Source: DASPLH01 sp035627675
Lineage (GTDB): Bacteria > Acidobacteriota > Terriglobia > Terriglobales > Acidobacteriaceae
NCBI GenBank assembly: GCA_035627675.1
Contig: DASPLH010000168.1
Coordinates: forward strand, 1 to 5,839
Length of the DNA stretch: 5,839 nucleotides
Direction of reading: 5' to 3'
Below are positions 1 to 3,747 of this stretch, piece after piece (positions within the stretch are counted from its first letter, which is position 1; the number at the start of each line of letters is the position of its first letter). A model generated the notes under the pieces. That model did not search any database. It was not told the DNA's origin and worked only from the letters and a program-made list of their open reading frames with translations. The position numbers and the translations under genes are program-made.

Positions 1-1
1 C

Positions 2-43
2 GAGGCGCTCAAAAAGAAGAAACGGGCGGCGAAGAAGAAGTAA
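2..43 (+). CDS. C-terminal end of an unidentified protein with a Lys-rich tail (partial)
   Basis: Reading from base 2 gives the last 13 codons, EALKKKKRAAKKK, then a TAA stop at 41-43. The start lies outside the window. The tail is almost entirely Lys, Arg and Ala. Such basic tails occur on DNA- or RNA-binding proteins (histone-like proteins, some topoisomerases, ribosomal proteins), but 13 residues cannot identify a family. The gene converges on the methyltransferase gene, with 126 bp between the two stops. That this is real coding sequence is inferred from the clean Lys/Ala codon run ending in TAA. Confidence 0.5.
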   Translation, partial: EALKKKKRAAKKK

Positions 44-68
44 GGCGACCCTCTATGCAGTGGTCGCT
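44..68 (+). terminator. Weak hairpin just after the upstream gene's stop
   Basis: GCGACC (45-50) can pair with GGTCGC (62-67), with an outer G-T wobble (44/68) and an 11-nt loop. It starts directly after the TAA at 41-43, the right place for a transcript end. No T-run follows, so it is a poor intrinsic terminator by sequence. It may only be a 3'-end stabilising hairpin, or chance. Confidence 0.25.
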
Positions 69-130
69 CCGCCTCCGATGCCGGGCAGGAAGCACAGCAA
101 CTTGCCGCGCCGCGTAAGAGCGCCGTTTCA

Positions 131-179
131 CTTCACACTTCACACTTCACACTTCACACTTCGCCCTTCTCACTTCACA
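131..179. repeat. Seven-copy heptanucleotide tandem repeat (CTTCACA / TGTGAAG)
   Basis: Seven consecutive 7-bp units run from 131 to 179. Units 1-4 (131-158) are perfect CTTCACA, unit 5 is CTTCGCC, unit 6 is CTTCTCA, and unit 7 (173-179) is again CTTCACA. The preceding seven bases (CGTTTCA) look like a decayed unit. On the minus strand the units read TGTGAAG. The methyltransferase's last two codons (GTG AAG) lie in unit 7 and its TGA stop (170-172) in unit 6. The rest forms the 3' untranslated space between two convergent genes. Heptad tandem repeats of this type are known between genes in some bacteria (for example cyanobacterial STRR sequences). Whether this unit is spread through this genome cannot be told from the window. 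Confidence 0.9.
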
Positions 180-1018
180 GTTCCCCTCTGTCTTGCCGCC
201 TCGTAGAGGATGATCGACGCCGCCACTCCTGCGTTGAGCGATTCGACTTTTGGCGACTGCGGGATGAAGAGCGTTTCATCGGCGGCGGCCAGCACTTCCC
301 TCGGCACTCCCGCGCCTTCGCTTCCGACAAACACACACGTTGAACCCGTGAGGTCGATCTCCGGGAGCGGTGTTCCCTTGTGCGAAGAAGTCGCGAGGAT
401 GCGCACGCCCGCGTCCTTCAGTTCACCTATCACTTCTGCCGCGTTTCGCTTCACGACGGGCAGGCGGAAGATCGAACCGGACGAGCCGCGGATCACCTTG
501 GAGTTCAGCGGCGAGACCGTCTTGTCGATGGCGATCACAGCCGCCGCTCCAAACGCCTCCGCCGAGCGGATGATCGTCCCGAAGTTCCCCGGGTCCTGGA
601 TGCCGGCCGCGCCGATCAGGAACGGATCCTCCACGGCCAGCGCCTCCGAGAGATCCAGCGCCCTGGGCTTCACCAGCGCGGCGACTCCCTGCGGAGTCTC
701 CGTCGCCACGGCGCTCTTGAAGACGTCGTCGGGCAGCAGGATGGTTTCCGCATGGGTACTGATCTGCGGGAGCAGGCGCTGGGCGCGGTCCTGCGCCGAC
801 TGGCTGAAGAAGACGGCCTTCACGCGCAATCCGCTGCGGATTGCTTCTTCCAGGATATGGGCGCCTTCGATGGCGCAATGGCCGTCGTCGGTCAGTTCGG
901 CCTGCGTCAGCGCGCGGCGCAGATCCTTCACAAGTGCGTTTTGACGGCTGGTGACGAGACGGAGGCGGTCCTGGTTTTCGGCGGGCATGGATTTGGCGTG
1001 AGCGGTCCTCTGGGACAT
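170..1018 (-). CDS. TrmH/SpoU-family RNA 2'-O-ribose methyltransferase
   Basis: Predicted SPOUT-class enzyme that transfers methyl from S-adenosylmethionine to a ribose 2'-OH in rRNA or tRNA, in the cytoplasm. From the ATG at 1016-1018 it has 282 residues. The N-terminal third (about 19-115) resembles the substrate-binding domain of YsgA/TsnR-like members (SRQNALVKDLRRA, then IEGAHILEEA). The catalytic domain carries the three SpoU motifs. Motif 1 is QDPGNFGTIIRSAEAFGA (about 141-158, with Asn145 and Arg151). Motif 2 is FVGSEGAGVP (230-239). Motif 3 is IPQSPKVESLNAGVAAS (252-268, with Asn262). The knotted C-terminal half looks complete. Start choice is uncertain: neither this ATG nor the one at 986-988 (272 aa, closer to the usual family start) has a well-spaced Shine-Dalgarno sequence. 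A start at 1159 would overlap the divergent gene and is unlikely. The C-terminus runs into the heptad repeat. The exact RNA target cannot be assigned. Confidence 0.92.
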   Translation of the reverse strand: MSQRTAHAKSMPAENQDRLRLVTSRQNALVKDLRRALTQAELTDDGHCAIEGAHILEEAIRSGLRVKAVFFSQSAQDRAQRLLPQISTHAETILLPDDVFKSAVATETPQGVAALVKPRALDLSEALAVEDPFLIGAAGIQDPGNFGTIIRSAEAFGAAAVIAIDKTVSPLNSKVIRGSSGSIFRLPVVKRNAAEVIGELKDAGVRILATSSHKGTPLPEIDLTGSTCVFVGSEGAGVPREVLAAADETLFIPQSPKVESLNAGVAASIILYEAARQRGTVK

Positions 1019-1120
1019 AATACGTTGTTCGCTATCCCAATCCGGTCGGCGGTTGGACACATCTGCTTGCGGCGCGCGGAATGGCTGTGCTAACTTGCGC
1101 TCCGCCGCAGCCCCGGCCAA

Positions 1121-1126
1121 AGGAAG
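1121..1126 (+). promoter_or_regulatory. Shine-Dalgarno AGGAAG that fixes the GTG start of the TsaC-type gene
   Basis: AGGAAG lies 7 nt before the GTG at 1134-1136. It is the only good ribosome binding site in this region. It supports the GTG over the upstream in-frame TTG at 1053, which would add 27 residues unlike the family. Confidence 0.75.
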
Positions 1127-1133
1127 AACACGG

Positions 1134-1790
1134 GTGCATCCCGAGATCCTGAAGATCAACTCCGATACGCCGGAAACGTCACTGGTCGCCTACGCCGCCG
1201 AGCAGATCAAGAAGGGCCAGGTGCTCGGCATGCCCACCGATACGTTCTACGGGCTTGCCGCCGACCCCTACAATCTGCGCGCGGTGGAGCGCGTCTACGA
1301 GATCAAGGAGCGCAACCGTCACAAGCCGCTCTCGTTGCTGCTCGAAAGCGTGGAGCAGGCCGAACTGCTTGCGCAGCCCCTTCCGGACGAGTTCTATCTT
1401 CTGGCCGAGAAGTTCTGGCCCGGACCGCTGACGATCATCGTCAAGGCGTCTCCGCGGCTTCCGCTCAAGGTCACGGCGAACACCGGCAACATCGCCGTTC
1501 GCATCCCGGCCTCGAACATCCCGCTCTCCATCATCCGCGCTGCCGGCGTTCCGATCACCGCTACCTCGGCGAACCTCAGCGGCGAATCCGAATGCACGAC
1601 GGCTGTCGCAGTGAAAGAACAGCTCCAGGAGCGCGTGCCGATCATCGTCGATGGCGGGACGTCGCCGCGAACCATCCCCTCGACCATCATCGATCTCTCG
1701 GAAAACAGCGGCCGCTGGAAGCTCATGCGTGAAGGCGCGATCCCGCTGGGAAACATCGAAAGCATCCTCGGAGACCAGTACCGCGTGTGA
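1134..1790 (+). CDS. tsaC: L-threonylcarbamoyladenylate synthase (YrdC/TsaC type)
   Basis: Makes threonylcarbamoyl-AMP from threonine, bicarbonate and ATP, the first step of t6A37 synthesis in ANN-decoding tRNAs; TsaD with its partners then transfers the group to tRNA. The 218-residue length fits a lone YrdC domain without the C-terminal Sua5 domain of the longer type. Visible family motifs are PTDTFYGL (34-41, the nucleotide/threonine pocket), the basic stretch KERNRHKPL (58-66), WPGPLT (95-100), AVRIP (121-125), TSANLSG (144-150) and STIID (183-187). The start is a GTG with AGGAAG 7 nt upstream. It is divergent from the methyltransferase gene (115 bp between starts), and its stop overlaps the start of the YdcF-like gene, so the two are probably cotranscribed. 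No other t6A gene is in the window. The family call is firm; the symbol could equally be given as ywlC or sua5. Confidence 0.94.
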   Translation: MHPEILKINSDTPETSLVAYAAEQIKKGQVLGMPTDTFYGLAADPYNLRAVERVYEIKERNRHKPLSLLLESVEQAELLAQPLPDEFYLLAEKFWPGPLTIIVKASPRLPLKVTANTGNIAVRIPASNIPLSIIRAAGVPITATSANLSGESECTTAVAVKEQLQERVPIIVDGGTSPRTIPSTIIDLSENSGRWKLMREGAIPLGNIESILGDQYRV

Positions 1791-2401
1791 TGGCCACCCG
1801 TCGGGTACGTCGAGCCGCACTCCGGTCTGCGCTTGTGCTGGCAGCCGGGTTTGGCGTGTTCTTTGCCTGGTCGTCGTACCAGGTAGTCCGCCAGGCTTCG
1901 CTCGACGAGGCGCGCGAGGCCGACGCCATCATCGTGTTCGGAGCGGCCGAATACTCGGGACGCCCGTCGCCCGTGCTGCGCGCGCGTCTCGAACACGCGT
2001 TTGCGCTGTACCAGCGCAAGCTCGCTCCGGTCATCATCACCACCGGAGGCGCGGGCTGGGACCCAACCTACAGCGAAGGCGGCGTAGGCCGGGACTACCT
2101 GGCGCGCAAGGGCATCCCAGACCGGCATCTGATCGCCGAAACTTATTCGGACAACACCAGCGAATCGGCCGTGCGCGCGGCCAACATCATGCGCACCAAC
2201 GGCATGAAGACCTGTGTGGCCGTCAGCGACCCGTACCACCTGTTCCGCGTGAAGGCGATGATGCAGGCCAACGGCATCGAGACCTACACGTCTCCGCGTC
2301 CGCAGGCCGAGGGCTCGCCCGACAAGAAGAAGTTCCAAAGCATCGCGCGCGAGGCGCTCGGTTACATGGCGTGGCGGCTACATATCACAAAGATGTTGTG
2401 A
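1790..2401 (+). CDS. Membrane-anchored YdcF/SanA-like DUF218 protein
   Basis: A 203-residue protein. A basic N-terminus (ATRRVRRAALR) is followed by one hydrophobic segment, about residues 12-29 (SALVLAAGFGVFFAW), with no obvious signal-peptidase site. This suggests an inner-membrane anchor with the rest outside the cytoplasm. The DUF218 domain fills about 45-175: DAIIVFGAA (45-53), VIITTGG (81-87), GRDYL (100-104), the signature ETYSDNTSES (117-126) and VAVSDPYHLFRV (143-154). Family members such as E. coli SanA, ElyC and YdcF are linked to envelope integrity, but no reaction is firmly established, so none is given here. The ATG shares its A with the tsaC TGA (TGATG), pointing to translational coupling. 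A GTG at 1787 would add one residue with a 4-bp overlap. No well-spaced Shine-Dalgarno is present, consistent with coupling. Confidence 0.85.
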   Translation: MATRRVRRAALRSALVLAAGFGVFFAWSSYQVVRQASLDEAREADAIIVFGAAEYSGRPSPVLRARLEHAFALYQRKLAPVIITTGGAGWDPTYSEGGVGRDYLARKGIPDRHLIAETYSDNTSESAVRAANIMRTNGMKTCVAVSDPYHLFRVKAMMQANGIETYTSPRPQAEGSPDKKKFQSIAREALGYMAWRLHITKML

Positions 2402-2457
2402 CGCAGGTCGCAGGTTCCAGTGCTTAGTCGCGGTACCATCGAATTCATCACACGACT

Positions 2458-2461
2458 GGAG
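2458..2461 (+). promoter_or_regulatory. Shine-Dalgarno GGAG for the small zinc-ribbon gene
   Basis: GGAG lies 6 nt before the ATG at 2468-2470. It supports this start over the in-frame codon at 2420, which would add 16 residues of unlikely sequence. Confidence 0.7.
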
Positions 2462-2467
2462 TCATCA

Positions 2468-2629
2468 ATGGCCTATCAGCCCGGAACAACCGCTCCCGAG
2501 AGCGGGATCTACTGGTGCAGTGTTTGCAAAGTCCCCGTGCAGTTCAAGTCGGGCGAGCAGTTGCCTGCCTGCAAGAATCTCTGTGGCCGTGGCAAGTGGG
2601 AGTTCGTCAAGGCGGCGGAGACGAAGTAA
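2468..2629 (+). CDS. Small four-cysteine zinc-ribbon-like protein (53 aa)
   Basis: A 53-residue soluble protein with no membrane segment. Cys17-x2-Cys20 and Cys35-x3-Cys39, 14 residues apart, form a plausible single zinc site (YWCSVC, then PACKNLC). The flanks are distinctive: QPGTTAPESGIYWC at the N-terminus and GKWEFVKA at the C-terminus. A PG..AP.SG.Y lead-in, a charged loop with GE.LP, and a closing W is a layout I recognise from small uncharacterised bacterial proteins (YjzC-like or zinc-ribbon hypothetical proteins). I cannot give a function. It has a clear Shine-Dalgarno, lies 66 bp after the YdcF-like gene on the same strand, and is closed by a strong hairpin at 2683-2704. It is probably an independent gene or the last gene of the tsaC operon. 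Confidence 0.82.
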   Translation: MAYQPGTTAPESGIYWCSVCKVPVQFKSGEQLPACKNLCGRGKWEFVKAAETK

Positions 2630-2682
2630 GCAGAGTTCGACCTTTGCGACCGCGTAGCTCACGCCGGTTCTGGAAATAGTGA

Positions 2683-2704
2683 AGGGCCGCCCTTGGGCGG
2701 CCCT
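2683..2704. terminator. Shared bidirectional hairpin terminator
   Basis: AGGGCCGCCC (2683-2692) and GGGCGGCCCT (2695-2704) are perfect inverted complements, giving in practice a 9-bp GC-rich stem with a CTTG tetraloop. It lies 53 bp after the zinc-ribbon stop and 18 bp after the stop of the convergent STAS gene. The tails are only mildly T-rich (GATTCATT on the plus side, TCACTATTT on the minus side), so termination may be imperfect or Rho-assisted. It is the only strong symmetric hairpin between these two convergent genes. Confidence 0.8.
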
Positions 2705-2722
2705 GATTCATTCCAGGCAAAC

Positions 2723-3079
2723 TTACGCCTTCGCGACCTTCGGGAATGCAGCTATGGCTTCCTGCTCGGTGTTCTTGACATCGAATACGGTCACGAGCTT
2801 AGTCACCTGCAAAAGCTGACTGGTGCGTTGCGTCAGTTCGGCCAGCTTGATCTCTCCACCGGCGGTTTGAGCCGAGGTGTAGAGGCTGACAAGCGTTCCC
2901 AGCCCGCCGCTATCGATGTAACTGACGCCCCGCAGGTTCAGCACGATGCGCTTGGTTTCCGACAGCAGAGCCTTGACCGTGTCTCGCAGATAGGCCGATT
3001 CCTCGCCGAACACGATACGCCCGCTGCAATCGACCACCGTGACGCCTTCGACGGCGCGGTTACTGAGTTTGAGTTCCAT
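2723..3079 (-). CDS. STAS-domain anti-sigma factor antagonist (SpoIIAA/RsbV-like)
   Basis: A 118-residue single STAS domain. Proteins of this family bind a HPK-type anti-sigma kinase and release the sigma factor; phosphorylation of a conserved Ser turns them off. The family layout is visible: VTVVDCSGRIVFGEES (13-28), RIVLNLRGVSYIDSGGLGTL (44-63) and FDVKNTEQEAI in the C-terminal part. Ser57, directly after Asp56 in DSGGLG, is in the place of the phosphorylated Ser of SpoIIAA and RsbV (usually DSSGLG or DSTGLG). The start ATG has GGGAGA (3088-3093) 8 nt upstream. No kinase, phosphatase or sigma gene is nearby, so its partner is unknown. Lone STAS proteins of this length are common, and some act in phospholipid transport or chemosensory pathways instead. 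Confidence 0.9.
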   Translation of the reverse strand: MELKLSNRAVEGVTVVDCSGRIVFGEESAYLRDTVKALLSETKRIVLNLRGVSYIDSGGLGTLVSLYTSAQTAGGEIKLAELTQRTSQLLQVTKLVTVFDVKNTEQEAIAAFPKVAKA

Positions 3080-3111
3080 GCTTCGAATCTCCCGCTGAGG
3101 ATGACGGTCGA

Positions 3112-3140
3112 ACTCTACGCTTCTCCGTGCCGTTCTGCAA
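3112..3140 (-). promoter_or_regulatory. Candidate sigma-70-type promoter of the STAS gene
   Basis: On the minus strand TTGCAG (3135-3140) and TAGAGT (3112-3117) are separated by exactly 17 bp. The -10 matches the consensus at 4 of 6 bases and the -35 matches TTG of TTGACA. Transcription would begin near 3105, giving a leader of about 26 nt that includes the Shine-Dalgarno at 3088-3093. It lies in the 75-bp gap after the DinB-like gene. This is pattern matching by eye only. Confidence 0.4.
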
Positions 3141-3154
3141 GAAATCGGCGCATC

Positions 3155-3643
3155 TCAAACCTGGACGGCCGCCGTACCGGCAAACTGCTCCGCAAGCCCG
3201 CGAATGGCGCGCGAGTGGTTCTCGCCATGGCGGATGTAGCCGTTGACCATATCTTCGATAGTCATCGGTCCTCTCTCTTCATGGCGCCCGACGTGTGCCC
3301 AGGCGCTCTCGGGCAGCACGCGCAGCATGGCGGCATTCACCGCCCTGAGCGTCTTGAACAGCGTGACCGTATGCTCGACCGGTTGGCGATCATAGGCCAT
3401 GGCGGCGGCCCAGTTATCCTGGTTGAAGGCAATGATCTTTGCGCCATTCTGTCCGGCCAACATGCGGATACGCGCCGAGAAGACTAGTTCCGCGTCCGTC
3501 GTGTGGATTGCGATCTGCCGGATCGTCCACTTCCCCGGCCCAGGGACTCTATCGAGATCGGCTGGCGGGACGCCACCCAGGGCCTCGACAAACAACTGTG
3601 CACCTTGTTCGTAGCGGTCGATCAACGCGCCATGGTCAGACAC
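3155..3643 (-). CDS. DinB/YfiT-like four-helix metal-binding protein
   Basis: A 162-residue protein with the DinB-fold layout. GKWTIRQIAIHTTDAE (38-53) carries the first His ligand (His47), and YIRHGENHSR (137-146, near the C-terminus) gives an HxxxH pair (His139, His143). These three His would form the usual metal site. Relatives include B. subtilis YfiT and bacillithiol or mycothiol S-transferases, and the GKW.I...H segment resembles YfiT, but which thiol, if any, is used cannot be read from sequence. The start is GTG with a perfect GGAGGT at 3649-3654, 5 nt away. It lies upstream of the STAS gene on the same strand (75 bp gap) and divergent from dnaX. Cytoplasmic, with no signal or membrane segment. 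Confidence 0.86.
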   Translation of the reverse strand: MSDHGALIDRYEQGAQLFVEALGGVPPADLDRVPGPGKWTIRQIAIHTTDAELVFSARIRMLAGQNGAKIIAFNQDNWAAAMAYDRQPVEHTVTLFKTLRAVNAAMLRVLPESAWAHVGRHEERGPMTIEDMVNGYIRHGENHSRAIRGLAEQFAGTAAVQV

Positions 3644-3648
3644 AGGAC

Positions 3649-3654
3649 ACCTCC
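3649..3654 (-). promoter_or_regulatory. Strong Shine-Dalgarno GGAGGT for the DinB-like gene
   Basis: GGAGGT on the minus strand sits 5 nt before the GTG start (3641-3643). It justifies the non-ATG start and is the strongest ribosome binding site in the window. Confidence 0.75.
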
Positions 3655-3674
3655 GGCTGGTTCTTCACCCGGTC

Positions 3675-3701
3675 ATTCTACGCCCGGAGTCAGGATGCCA
3701 A
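3675..3701 (-). promoter_or_regulatory. Candidate promoter of the DinB-like gene
   Basis: On the minus strand TTGGCA (3696-3701, 5 of 6 to TTGACA) and TAGAAT (3675-3680, 5 of 6 to TATAAT) are spaced 15 bp apart, shorter than the usual 16-18. The expected start near 3668 gives a leader of about 25 nt that keeps the GGAGGT site. The short spacer lowers confidence. Confidence 0.4.
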
Positions 3702-3730
3702 AGCCGGCGGCAGCGGAGTGGCTCAGCGGC

Positions 3731-3736
3731 TATAAT
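3731..3736 (+). promoter_or_regulatory. Perfect -10 hexamer directly upstream of dnaX
   Basis: TATAAT ends 11 nt before the dnaX ATG. Transcription about 7 nt downstream (near 3743) would leave a leader of only 4-5 nt. No recognisable -35 lies 16-18 bp upstream (the 17-bp position reads CGGCAG), and no Shine-Dalgarno lies in CAGAACTTCCC before the ATG. The pattern suggests a nearly leaderless dnaX mRNA. Confidence 0.45.
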
Positions 3737-3747
3737 CAGAACTTCCC

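Noticed and set aside
1017..1094. Promoter-like hexamers in the divergent gap: TATTAT (minus, 1017-1022) and TGTGCTAAC (plus, 1086-1094)
   Set aside because: Neither has a credible -35 at 16-18 bp, and the plus-strand -10 is poor. TATTAT would start transcription downstream of the annotated methyltransferase ATG, which would favour the start at 988, but the evidence is too thin to call.
1053..1133. Upstream TTG start that would lengthen the TsaC-type protein by 27 residues
   Set aside because: The added residues do not resemble the family N-terminus, and the GTG at 1134 has AGGAAG at ideal spacing.
2396..2439. Possible promoter for the zinc-ribbon gene (TTGTGA at 2396, TACCAT at 2434)
   Set aside because: The hexamers are not at a compatible distance and each lacks a partner at 16-18 bp.
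2693..3487. 264-codon plus-strand frame across the STAS and DinB-like genes
   Set aside because: It is antisense to two well-supported genes with ribosome binding sites and family motifs, and it begins inside the terminator hairpin.
3712..3740. tRNA D-arm-like string (AGTGGCTCAGCGG) upstream of dnaX
   Set aside because: No acceptor, anticodon or T-arm partners are found around it, and it overlaps the promoter region and the dnaX start.
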